DNA of 64,000 nucleotides. Source: Brooklawnia sp937867175. Its GTDB lineage: Bacteria; Actinomycetota; Actinomycetes; Propionibacteriales; Propionibacteriaceae. The notes below the pieces were generated by a model. The model did no database searches. It was not told the origin of the DNA and saw nothing but the letters and a program-made list of their open reading frames with translations. The position numbers were made by a program, and so were the translations under genes. Of the stretch, positions 20,351 through 28,214 are shown one piece after another. Positions within the stretch are counted from its first letter, which is position 1; each line of letters starts with the position of its first letter. The stretch covers positions 1-64,000 of the forward strand of contig DAISIR010000002.1 in NCBI GenBank assembly GCA_036821905.1, in the 5' to 3' direction.

Positions 20351-21853
20351 CTAGACTTGAAGCTGTCCGGCGATTTGCTGCAGCTTGATGACAACGAACT
20401 CGGCCGGCTTGAGCGGCGCGAAGCCGACCAGGATGTTGACGATCCCCAAGTTGATGTCACTCTGGGTGGTCGTTTCGCGGTCGCACTTGACGAAGTAGGC
20501 GTCCCGCGGCGAGCCGCCCTGGAAGGCACCCTTACGGAATTGATCGTGCAGGAAGGCCCCGACATTGAGCCGGATCTGGGCCCAGAGCGGCTCGTCGTTG
20601 GGTTCGAAGACAACCCACTTGAGGCTCCGGTAGAGGGTCTCTTCGATGAACAACGCCGTGCGCCGGACCGGAACGTATTTCCATTCCGACCCGATCTGGT
20701 CGTTGCCCTGACAGGTACGTGCGCCCCACACCACCGGCCCATAGACATCGAAGTTCCGCAGGGCGTTGACTCCTTGCTGGTTGAGCACACCCGACTCCTC
20801 GTCGACCAGATTCCGGGTGAGGGCCCGCGCCCCACTGAGCGTGGCCTCGGTGCCCGCGGGCGCCTTCCAGACGCCCCGGGTGGTGTCGGTGCGGGCGTAG
20901 ATGCCGGCCACCACACCACAAGGAGGGAAGGCACGCAGCCGGTTCTCACGCTTGGGATCGGGCATCCGGATCCACGGATAGTAGATCGCTGCATTGGTGC
21001 CCTGCAGCCCGGGCACCGGCTTGACAGCTTCGTAGTTCGCCACGTCCTCTGCGTCCGCGATGAGGAACGCGCGGCGGTCCTTGCAGAAGATCGCCAAATC
21101 GCCCAGAGTGCCGGAATCGGTGAGGCCCGGAACGCACAGCAGGTTGAACAGGTCGATGCGATCGAGTAGGTAGATGCCCTCACGAACACTGCCGTCGTCT
21201 GGCACCTCTGGTAACAGCGAGTTTGCGAAGTCATCTGTGCCGGGGACGAGCGCAGGTCCGTTCTCGCCGCCCGCGAGCATCTCGCCCTCCGGGCCGGTTT
21301 CCGGGATGGGCCCCTGTGAGTCCACCTCGGAAGCGTTGACGTAGCGAGACTGTTCGTCGATGACGCTGCCCACATAGCGCTCGTCGTCGGCGTCCAAGGA
21401 CAGATTCTGGAAAACCTCAACGATCTGTCTTGCCTTGGTCTGCTTGCCGCGGAAGATGGTCAGGCCGAAGCGGGTCTCGTCGTCGGCGCGTGGTGTGGCG
21501 ACCACTCCGAACTCGTCCGCCCAGGGGCCCGGCCCGGACCCCCGGAGCATCAGACCGCCCACAGTCAGCTGAGCCTTCGTGTCGCCGGCTGCGGGGAGCC
21601 GGATGACATAGGCCCGCTGGCCACCGTTGGCGAAGAAGTGCGAGACGGCGTAGCTGAGGTGGCTGGCCGAGTCGAGTCCCCCGAACGTGCGGGAGTAGTC
21701 CTCCCAGCTGAGGATGCGTCTAGCTTCGTCAGTGGGGCCTTGGGGCGCCCATCCGACGAAGGCTGCGATCGATGTCGCCACCCCGGTGATCGTGCGGACA
21801 CCGCTGGAGATCTCCTCGATGTAGACACCCGGGTAGGAGAGTTGTACTGGCAT
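20351..21853 (-). CDS. CIS contractile sheath protein (Afp2-like)
   Basis: A 500-aa sheath protein. The N-terminus YPGVYIEEISSGVRTITGVATS (abbreviated) and FVGWAPQGPTDEA at 32-44 are classic for contractile-tail sheaths. The C-terminal third (YRSLKWVVFEPNDEPLWAQI, then GIVNILVGFAPLKPAEFVVI) holds the strands that form the inter-subunit handshake. It contracts to drive the tube through the target membrane. GGGAG lies 7 nt before the ATG. It is the second gene of the operon, immediately before the tube gene (13-bp gap). A single sheath gene is present, compared with up to three in Afp. Confidence 0.95.
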   Translation of the reverse strand: MPVQLSYPGVYIEEISSGVRTITGVATSIAAFVGWAPQGPTDEARRILSWEDYSRTFGGLDSASHLSYAVSHFFANGGQRAYVIRLPAAGDTKAQLTVGGLMLRGSGPGPWADEFGVVATPRADDETRFGLTIFRGKQTKARQIVEVFQNLSLDADDERYVGSVIDEQSRYVNASEVDSQGPIPETGPEGEMLAGGENGPALVPGTDDFANSLLPEVPDDGSVREGIYLLDRIDLFNLLCVPGLTDSGTLGDLAIFCKDRRAFLIADAEDVANYEAVKPVPGLQGTNAAIYYPWIRMPDPKRENRLRAFPPCGVVAGIYARTDTTRGVWKAPAGTEATLSGARALTRNLVDEESGVLNQQGVNALRNFDVYGPVVWGARTCQGNDQIGSEWKYVPVRRTALFIEETLYRSLKWVVFEPNDEPLWAQIRLNVGAFLHDQFRKGAFQGGSPRDAYFVKCDRETTTQSDINLGIVNILVGFAPLKPAEFVVIKLQQIAGQLQV

Positions 21854-21884
21854 GGTGGGTCTCCCTGTGAGCGTTGGTCAGGGG

Positions 21885-22730
21885 CTAGGTTGCTTGGGCG
21901 TCGTCCTTGACAGGGGCGAGCAATTTGGCTATCTCCTGCTTGCGCGTCGTGGCGGCCTTGTCAAGTGCGGCGCGGGCCGACGCGACGTCCGACTTCTTCG
22001 TGGCCAGGCCGGCCGCGTGGTCACGGGCGCTGTCCTGAGCTGCCAACAGGTCTTGGCGGGCGCTCAGGTAGGCATCGGTCAACGACGTGAGCGCCGCATC
22101 GTCCAGCGACGCATGCAGGCTGTTCACCGCCGCGCTGACGGCCTTCTCGGTCACGGCGGCCCGACGTGGCTCGGCACGATCGGCGGCCGCATTCAGCTCC
22201 TTGGCCAATCCCTTCAAGATGACGATTTCGGACGAGACAGCCTGCTGGAGGCGTGTGATCGCGGCAAACGCCTCGTCGAAATCTGCCTGCTTCTGCTTGA
22301 CGGATTGCTCAAGTAGTTGGGCCTGATCCTGGTGGTCGGCCAAGGCCTTCTCGGCGGCCTTCAGCCTGTCGGCCTCCGACGCGTACTTGGCCTGGATCGC
22401 TGCGTGATCTCGGAAGAGTTTGTCCTTGTCGGCCTGGGCCAAGGAGGCGATCACGAAGCCAGCGTGATGTTGCGCCTTGGCGGCGTCCGCTGCTGCGCTG
22501 GCCGCGGACTGTTTGTCTCGCGCCAAGCCGTCAGCGACTTTCTGCAGCTGTCCCAGCTCGGCCTGACTCCGGGTCTTGACCCTGGTCGCGCTTTCCACGG
22601 TGGCTCGGCCCGTATCAAGTGCTTCAGTTGCCTGACTCAGCGCTGTGCGCAGTGCGGCGATTGCGGCGGAAAGGCCGGTGACGGACTCCTGACCCGCCGA
22701 TTGACCAGTCTCGGGGGACGATGATTCCAT
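21885..22730 (-). CDS. Long coiled-coil protein opening the CIS operon
   Basis: A 281-aa Ala-, Lys- and Asp-rich protein predicted from composition to be almost entirely alpha-helical coiled coil; there is no signal peptide and no membrane segment. It is the first gene of the locus, 31 bp before the sheath gene. I do not recognise a family. It could be a short length-determining (tape-measure-like) protein, a sheath-associated chaperone, or a partner that anchors the particle in the cell. GGAG lies 7 nt before the ATG at 22730, which is preferred over an in-frame TTG ten codons upstream. Confidence 0.7.
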   Translation of the reverse strand: MESSSPETGQSAGQESVTGLSAAIAALRTALSQATEALDTGRATVESATRVKTRSQAELGQLQKVADGLARDKQSAASAAADAAKAQHHAGFVIASLAQADKDKLFRDHAAIQAKYASEADRLKAAEKALADHQDQAQLLEQSVKQKQADFDEAFAAITRLQQAVSSEIVILKGLAKELNAAADRAEPRRAAVTEKAVSAAVNSLHASLDDAALTSLTDAYLSARQDLLAAQDSARDHAAGLATKKSDVASARAALDKAATTRKQEIAKLLAPVKDDAQAT

Positions 22731-23100
22731 GGCTGCTCTCCAAACGGGCGAGTTCAGCAACTACTCGAGCGGCGTCACAAATGGGGAACGCCCAGCGATG
22801 GCTCAAAGAAGTGGTACAACCCTCGGCCGGCCGGCCCCGTCGCTCAATTGAACGCTGTCGAGATCCAATTCAGCCAATGCGGCGGTCGGCCATCAGGCTG
22901 CCGAGTCCGGAGCAATGGCTCGGGGGCGTCCGTCGACACGATTGGCAATAGCCAGTGCGGACGTCTTGTAGGTCCACTTGGGCCCATGCTGGAGCACCAC
23001 CAAGGTGAAGTCAATAGAATCTGACGCTGAACCGTCTAAGAGTGCATCACCCTGGCGGTTCGGGGCACTTGGGAAGTCAACTTAAGCTACCTTAACTCTC
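22731..23100. other. Divergent intergenic region between CIS operon and mntH
   Basis: A 370-bp stretch without a gene, lying between the leftward CIS operon and rightward mntH. The mntH promoter and operator occupy the last 35 bp. On the CIS side I see the Shine-Dalgarno site before 22730 but no convincing -10/-35 pair. A CGGCCGGCCGG palindromic run lies near 22836. No tRNA-like cloverleaf or CRISPR repeat is visible. Any regulation of the CIS must act here, since nearly all downstream junctions are overlaps or very short gaps. Confidence 0.5.
23082..23095 (+). promoter_or_regulatory. Putative MntR operator over the mntH -10 region
   Basis: TTAAG-CTAC-CTTAA is a perfect 5-bp inverted repeat with a 4-bp spacer. 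It covers TACCTT (23088-23093), a TAnnnT-type -10 hexamer exactly 7 nt before the GTG start of mntH. Binding of the DtxR-family regulator encoded downstream would block the promoter. The assignment to MntR is inference from position and gene pairing. Confidence 0.55.
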
Positions 23101-24327
23101 GTGATGGAGCCTGGACGCCGCCGCTCGCCGCTGGCGAGTCTGTTGGGGCCGGCGTTCGTCGCGGCGGTGGCATACGTCGACCCCGGCAACGTGGCGGCCA
23201 ACCTGACCGCCGGCGCTAAGTACGGCTACCTGCTGGTCTGGGTTCTGGTACTGGCCAACCTGATGGCCGTGCTGGTGCAGTACCTGTCCGCCAAACTCGG
23301 CCTGGTCGCCGGACGCAGCCTGCCCGCGTTGATCGGAGACCGGCTGCCGCGGCCCGCGCGGTTGGCGTTCTGGGCCCAGGCAGAGATCGTGGTGGCGGCA
23401 ACCGACCTCGCCGAGGTGATCGGTGGTGCGATCGCACTGTGGATCCTGTTCGGGGTGCCGTTGTTCGCCGGTGGCCTGATCGTCGGCGTGGTGTCGATGA
23501 TCCTGCTCGCCACCCACGATTTGCGGGGGCAGCGGGCCTTCGAACGCACCATCATGGCCTTCCTGCTAGTCATCGTGGTCGGCTTCGTCACCGGTCTGTT
23601 CTTCGCCGATGTCTCTTGGCGACAGGTGGTGGGGGGAATGGCACCCCGGTTCGCCGACACGCAGTCGGTGCTGCTGGCGGCCAGCATGCTTGGCGCCACC
23701 GTCATGCCGCACGCGATCTATGCCCACTCCTCGCTCAGCCTGAACCGTTTCGGCCACCCCAGTTCCGAGGAGCTTCCCCGGTTGTTGCACGCCACCCGTA
23801 TCGATGTGGTGTTCTCGCTGTTCATCGCCGGGTCGGTCAACATCGCGATGCTGTTGTTGGCCGCCGCCAAGCTGCCGGGGCGGGAGGGTACCGACACCAT
23901 CGCGGGGGCCCATGCGGCGATCACCCAGGCACTCGGGCCAGTCATCGGGGTGCTCTTCGGGGTGGGGTTGCTGGCCTCCGGGCTGGCGTCCACCTCGGTG
24001 GGCTGCTACGCCGGTGCCGAGATCATGGCAGGCGTCTTGCGCGTGCGTGTCCCGATGCTGGTGCGCCGTGCGGTCACCTTGGTGCCGGCGCTGATCGTGC
24101 TGGCCACCGATGTGGAGCCCACTTGGGCGCTGGTGCTGAGCCAGGTAATACTCAGCATGGGCATCCCGTTCGCGCTGGTCCCACTGGTCTGGTTCACCAG
24201 TCACGCCCAGGTGATGGGCGATCACCGCAATGCGCGCCCCATCGCGATCATCGCCTGGGTGGTGGTGGCCCTGATCGTGGCGCTCAACGCGGCTCTCGTC
24301 GCCTTGTTGTCGGCCGGGATCGGGTGA
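23101..24327 (+). CDS. mntH: NRAMP-family divalent metal (Mn2+/Fe2+) transporter
   Basis: A 408-aa NRAMP transporter with about 11 hydrophobic segments. The TM1 metal-site motif DPGN is at residues 27-30 and the TM6 motif MPH at 202-204 (metal-binding Met202 with neighbouring Ala), both intact. It imports Mn2+, perhaps also Fe2+, coupled to protons across the cytoplasmic membrane. The GTG at 23101 has no Shine-Dalgarno site but lies 7 nt after a TACCTT hexamer, so the mRNA is probably leaderless; an ATG one codon later is possible. An inverted repeat overlaps the promoter, and a DtxR/MntR-type regulator gene follows 11 bp downstream. Confidence 0.93.
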   Translation: MMEPGRRRSPLASLLGPAFVAAVAYVDPGNVAANLTAGAKYGYLLVWVLVLANLMAVLVQYLSAKLGLVAGRSLPALIGDRLPRPARLAFWAQAEIVVAATDLAEVIGGAIALWILFGVPLFAGGLIVGVVSMILLATHDLRGQRAFERTIMAFLLVIVVGFVTGLFFADVSWRQVVGGMAPRFADTQSVLLAASMLGATVMPHAIYAHSSLSLNRFGHPSSEELPRLLHATRIDVVFSLFIAGSVNIAMLLLAAAKLPGREGTDTIAGAHAAITQALGPVIGVLFGVGLLASGLASTSVGCYAGAEIMAGVLRVRVPMLVRRAVTLVPALIVLATDVEPTWALVLSQVILSMGIPFALVPLVWFTSHAQVMGDHRNARPIAIIAWVVVALIVALNAALVALLSAGIG

Positions 24328-24338
24328 ACAGGAGATCG

Positions 24339-25061
24339 ATGACAATGTTGTTCGACGCAACCCAACAGGTCAGCCCGGTCACCCAGGACTACTTGAAGGC
24401 CATCTGGCAGTCCACCGAATGGGGCGGTCGCCCGGCCACCACGTCCTCGCTTGCCGCCCGGTTCGGTACCAGCCAGGCGAACGTGTCGGACGTGCTGTCA
24501 CGGTTGACCAAGGCACAGCTGGTCGTCCGTGAACCATACCGACCCTGCGCGTTGACCCCGCGCGGTGTGGCGCTGGCGTTGGGCATGGTGCGTCGGCACC
24601 GGCTGATCGAAACGCACTTGGTCGAATCCCTGGGCTATGCCTGCACTGAGGTGCACGAGGACGCCGAACGCCTCGAGCACGCCGCCTCCGACGTCTTCAT
24701 CGACCGATTGGCAGCCCATCTCGGCCATCCTCGTGTCGACCCGCACGGTGATCCGATACCGACCGCCGACGGTCAGATCGAGTACCCCGCCGACGCCCAC
24801 CCGGCCACCGAGGTTGCGTCCGGGCGGTACCGAGTGGTGCGCATCTCAGACGCCGATCCGGTAGCTCTGCTGGTACTGCACGATCACGGGCTTCACCCGG
24901 GTGCCGGACTGCGGGTTCTTGACTGCGCTAATGGCCGGTTCATCGAACCCATCGGGTCGACAGATGGCCCCGGGTCGTCGGGGGGAGGGTCGCTGGGCGT
25001 CCCTGCGGTGGTCGGGGCACTCTGGGTAGTGGACGAGCAGGCCCCCGCCTGGCGGTCCTGA
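24339..25061 (+). CDS. mntR: DtxR/MntR-family metal-dependent repressor
   Basis: A 240-aa regulator: an N-terminal winged helix (TSSLAARFGTSQANVSDVLSRL at about 30-52, abbreviated), a dimerisation/metal domain with HEDAERLEH at about 102-110 carrying likely Glu/His ligands, and a C-terminal SH3/FeoA-like domain (PVALLVLHDHGLHPGAGLRV). The Asp of VTQDYLKAIW near residue 16 is the position used by MntR. Pairing with mntH suggests it represses mntH when manganese is sufficient. AGGAG precedes two candidate ATGs (24339, 24345); the longer is given. An iron-responsive (IdeR-like) role is the alternative. Confidence 0.85.
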   Translation: MTMLFDATQQVSPVTQDYLKAIWQSTEWGGRPATTSSLAARFGTSQANVSDVLSRLTKAQLVVREPYRPCALTPRGVALALGMVRRHRLIETHLVESLGYACTEVHEDAERLEHAASDVFIDRLAAHLGHPRVDPHGDPIPTADGQIEYPADAHPATEVASGRYRVVRISDADPVALLVLHDHGLHPGAGLRVLDCANGRFIEPIGSTDGPGSSGGGSLGVPAVVGALWVVDEQAPAWRS

Positions 25062-25089
25062 TGCGGGTTCGAGGCAAGGACGGAATCAC

Positions 25090-25467
25090 GTGAAGACGGA
25101 GGGGGCTTGCCCGTGCGGAGGAGGGGTCTCTTACACCCACTGCTGTGAACCCTTCCACACCGGGCAGGCGCTGCCGCCCACCGCCGAGGCACTCATGAGA
25201 TCGCGGTATTCGGCGTTCGTGCTGGGGCTGGCCGACTACCTGTGGCGAACCTGGCATCCCCGAACCAGACCCCAGCGCGTCCACCTGGACGACACGGTCT
25301 GGACCGGGCTCGAGATCGTCGACGTTGTCGACGGTGCCGTAGGTGACCAGGACGGCGTCGTCGAGTTCATGGCCGGCTACCTGCACGGACGCCGCACCGG
25401 CCACCTGCGCGAGCGGTCACGGTTCGAACGGCGTGCTGGCCGCTGGATGTATCTGGACGCGCAGTGA
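25090..25467 (+). CDS. YchJ-family SEC-C motif protein
   Basis: A 125-aa protein of the YchJ/UPF0225 type. An N-terminal SEC-C-like zinc motif (CPCGGG then THCCEPFH, residues about 7-22) is followed by the typical ALMRSRYSAFVLGLADYLWRTWHP helix (abbreviated) and the C-terminal sheet ending in RFERRAGRWMYLD. The SEC-C motif binds zinc; the cellular role of the family is not established. It starts with GTG at 25090, 28 bp after mntR, with only a weak purine-rich site upstream, so it may be cotranscribed with mntH-mntR. Confidence 0.88.
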   Translation: MKTEGACPCGGGVSYTHCCEPFHTGQALPPTAEALMRSRYSAFVLGLADYLWRTWHPRTRPQRVHLDDTVWTGLEIVDVVDGAVGDQDGVVEFMAGYLHGRRTGHLRERSRFERRAGRWMYLDAQ

Positions 25468-25575
25468 GCTGGTGCCGGTGGCGCTGGCTTTCATGGCTGC
25501 CGCAGCCACCGCTGCCAAACCAACTACGCTTCTCGTATTCGGACGCACCGGTCCGACGCGGATGTCTGGAGCAGC

Positions 25576-26373
25576 ATGGGCAAGAAGAACTCTGGTGCCA
25601 AGAAGTTGAGCACTGAACAGTACGAGGCTGAGCTTGACAGGCTGCACGCGGAGCTGGTCGCGTTGCAGGAGTGGGTGAAGAAATCCGGCGCACGGATCGT
25701 CATCGTCTTCGAAGGACGCGACACCGCCGGCAAGGGCGGGGTAATCAAACGGATCACCGAACGGGTCAGCCACCGGGTCTTCCGCGAGGTGGCATTGCCG
25801 GCGCCCAGTGACCGCGAGCAGACACAGATGTACATGCAGCGCTACATGCCGCACCTTCCGGCCGCCGGCGAGGTGGTGATCTTCGACCGCAGCTGGTACA
25901 ACCGGGCCGGTGTGGAGCGGGTGATGGGGTGGGCATCCACCGAGCAGGTTGAGCAGTTCTTCCAGCTGGCGCCCCTGCTCGAGAAGGTGATGGTGGACGG
26001 CGGCATCATCTTGCTCAAATACTGGCTGGAGATCTCGGAGGGCGAGCAGACTCGGCGCATCCGGTCCCGGATCGACGACCCCCGCAAGGTGTGGAAACTG
26101 TCGCCGATGGATGTCGAGTCGTACAACCGCTGGTACGACTACTCCCGCGCCCGGGACGAAATGTTCGCCGCGACCAGCACCGAGTGGGCACCCTGGTTCA
26201 TCGTCGACAACGAGAGCAAGAAGCGTGGCCGGCTGAACGTGATCAGTCACATCCTCAGCCAGATCCCCTATGAGCCCTTGCCGGAGCGCCCTGTCGAGCT
26301 ACCGGCCCGCCAAATCGACGAGGACTACGTGGCTCCCGACCTGTCTGCGATGTTCGTTCCGAAGCGTTTCTGA
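25576..26373 (+). CDS. ppk2: Polyphosphate kinase 2 (PPK2)
   Basis: A 265-aa single-domain PPK2. Walker A GRDTAGKGG is at 47-55, the lid-type basic stretch at about 56-70, and Walker B FDRSWYNRAG at 103-112. These enzymes transfer phosphate between polyphosphate and nucleotides (mostly NDP to NTP in class I) in the cytoplasm. All core motifs are intact and the length is normal. GGAG lies 5 nt before the ATG. A 108-bp gap separates it from the YchJ gene, so it probably has its own promoter. It suggests polyphosphate use, which fits the glycogen gene glgX nearby, but no ppk1 is in the window. Confidence 0.93.
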   Translation: MGKKNSGAKKLSTEQYEAELDRLHAELVALQEWVKKSGARIVIVFEGRDTAGKGGVIKRITERVSHRVFREVALPAPSDREQTQMYMQRYMPHLPAAGEVVIFDRSWYNRAGVERVMGWASTEQVEQFFQLAPLLEKVMVDGGIILLKYWLEISEGEQTRRIRSRIDDPRKVWKLSPMDVESYNRWYDYSRARDEMFAATSTEWAPWFIVDNESKKRGRLNVISHILSQIPYEPLPERPVELPARQIDEDYVAPDLSAMFVPKRF

Positions 26374-26527
26374 GCGAATCGACGCTGCTGCTTGCTGGTT
26401 CGGTGCCTGACACGGCTGCCACGGGGCGGTTGCCGGGCCGCAGGGGGCGTCTGCCGGCTGAGCGTCCCGATCCCCGTCCGGTCGACGTGCTGTGCGCCAT
26501 CGGCACCGAACAGTCGCGCGATGTCAG

Positions 26528-28057
26528 CTAGCCGTGTTTGGGCGCCGGGCCGCCTCGGTGCAGCAGCGAACGGGCAATGGTGGCTCGGAGCCCCGGGTCG
26601 GTTGTGTCGGCGGTGAGGATCTCAAACACACTCATGGTGGGCCAGGTCCACTGCCGGGCCGCCTGTTCGATGGTGGCGCCGTCGACCCGCCAACCGACGT
26701 CCAACAGAATGCCACCCGCGTACTGGTCAAGGTCTACCAACGGCTGCCCAACGGCCGCTTGGAGCAGCGCCACCAGACCGGCATCGCGTTCATAGGGCCG
26801 GCCCAGGGGCAGCCGCGACCCGATATGGGCGAGCAGTGCGCGGGGGTCGTCCAAGTGCTGGGTGGCGAATCGTGTCAGTGACAGCCTGCCGTTGTGTTTT
26901 CGCAGCAGTCCCAAGGCAGTCGCGGTCTCTCGCAGATCGAGGACGGGCAGGGTCTGGTCCTCGCGGTTTCCGGCACCGATCCAGCGCTGATGCAGCCCGA
27001 GTTCGAGGTAGAGAGCGTGGACGATTCGCGGTGGCAGGTAACCGGCGGCAGTCAGTTTCACCCCGTCTCCGATGGTGCGCAGCAGGTGCTGGTAGCGACG
27101 CACGGCTCCCTGCGCCTGGGCGTCGCTGAGATCGGTTGCGCCGGTGGTGGCGTCCTTGATCAACCTTCCCAGCGGCGACAATGGGCCACCGTGATATCGG
27201 TCCAGCAGGTCGGCGATCAGCGGGTGCCAGTTGGCGAGGTCGGGCAGGGGGGCGGCGAGAAGTTGCTCGTTGACCTCATCCACCGAGAAGGCCGCCGGGT
27301 CGTAGTCGTCGGGTAGCCACGCCAGCAGTTCTTCAATCCACTCCTCGTCGGCGCCCGAGGGCAGCTGGCCGGCGAGGGCGTCCAGCAGTTCCTGGTGGCC
27401 GCCGATGCCGCCGATGTCCTCGGGTGGGCAGGCGCGCCGGCCCGCCAGACACTCGGCGACCGGATCGCCCTGCTTGAGGGGGAGGATCTTCTCCAGCCGG
27501 ATGGTGTGCTGCCAGTGGTCACCGAAGTCGTAGATGTAGTGCAGACGATCGCCTTCGCGGGCCATCACCTCGTCCAGGCGCACGTGATCCTCCAGGATGC
27601 CCTCCTCGCCCTCATCCAGGTCGAACTGGTTGAGGAACGGCTGCAGGTGCAGGTCGCGAGCGCCCGGGCCCATCTCGAAGTGATGCAGATGGGAATCGGT
27701 CCAGCCCATGGCGATCTGGATGATCTCGTGGACCTGCGGCAACGTCAAGTCGCTGGCCAGCCGTAGCCGGCGCCAGATCGGGGGATGGGTATTATTCAGC
27801 TCGACCTTCACGACGAAGTAGACAGGTTCTGCGCGGCGGGGCAGCAAGACCGGCTGCCGGCGCGTCCACGCGGAGCTGAAGCCGCCGTACTGGTGCGTCC
27901 ACTGTGCGATGGCGGCCAGCGCAGCTTGAGGTCCGCCCGCCTCGTCGATCAATTGAGCGGCCAATTCCTGCATCTGCTCGGGAGTCAGTGTCTCCGGCTG
28001 GCCAGGGAACGGGATGACATTGTCCGGTCTTCCGAGCGGATCGGCCTCATCAACCAT
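26528..28057 (-). CDS. Plasmid pRiA4b ORF-3 family protein
   Basis: A 509-aa protein. The pRiA4b ORF-3 domain occupies about residues 75-270: YFVVKVELNNTHPPIWRRL, then LTLPQVHEIIQIAMGWTDSHLHHF (abbreviated), then LHYIYDFGDHWQHTI and CPPEDIGGIGGHQEL. The family is widespread, also on plasmids and mobile elements, and its biochemical role is unknown to me. The C-terminal 230 residues are helical and unrecognised. The ATG at 28057 has GGAG 7 nt upstream; a longer frame lacks similarity. It is convergent with the ppk2 side and divergent from the P-loop gene at 28215. No transposase or inverted repeat lies beside it. Confidence 0.85.
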   Translation of the reverse strand: MVDEADPLGRPDNVIPFPGQPETLTPEQMQELAAQLIDEAGGPQAALAAIAQWTHQYGGFSSAWTRRQPVLLPRRAEPVYFVVKVELNNTHPPIWRRLRLASDLTLPQVHEIIQIAMGWTDSHLHHFEMGPGARDLHLQPFLNQFDLDEGEEGILEDHVRLDEVMAREGDRLHYIYDFGDHWQHTIRLEKILPLKQGDPVAECLAGRRACPPEDIGGIGGHQELLDALAGQLPSGADEEWIEELLAWLPDDYDPAAFSVDEVNEQLLAAPLPDLANWHPLIADLLDRYHGGPLSPLGRLIKDATTGATDLSDAQAQGAVRRYQHLLRTIGDGVKLTAAGYLPPRIVHALYLELGLHQRWIGAGNREDQTLPVLDLRETATALGLLRKHNGRLSLTRFATQHLDDPRALLAHIGSRLPLGRPYERDAGLVALLQAAVGQPLVDLDQYAGGILLDVGWRVDGATIEQAARQWTWPTMSVFEILTADTTDPGLRATIARSLLHRGGPAPKHG

Positions 28058-28214
28058 CTGACTTCTCCTTTTCCACTTGACGCGGCAATTCTTGCTGACC
28101 TCGGCGGTGCCGACCAAACCGGGATCGGCCGAGTGTGGTTGCCCGATCAGGAAGCGACCGGGTTTCGCCTCGTTGATCGTGCCCTGATGGCACCATGGTG
28201 CGGGGGAGGACACC

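Noticed and set aside
22731..23100. RNA gene or CRISPR in the CIS-mntH gap
   Set aside because: No tRNA cloverleaf, repeated spacer units or conserved RNA motif could be seen.
26403..26531. Possible 42-aa frame after ppk2
   Set aside because: No ribosome site, no recognisable features and only a short Pro/Arg-rich peptide; it lies in a convergent gap where chance GC-rich frames are expected.
26528..28057. Mobile element suggested by the plasmid pRiA4b ORF-3 name
   Set aside because: The family is widespread in chromosomes; no transposase, terminal inverted repeats or target duplication was seen around it.
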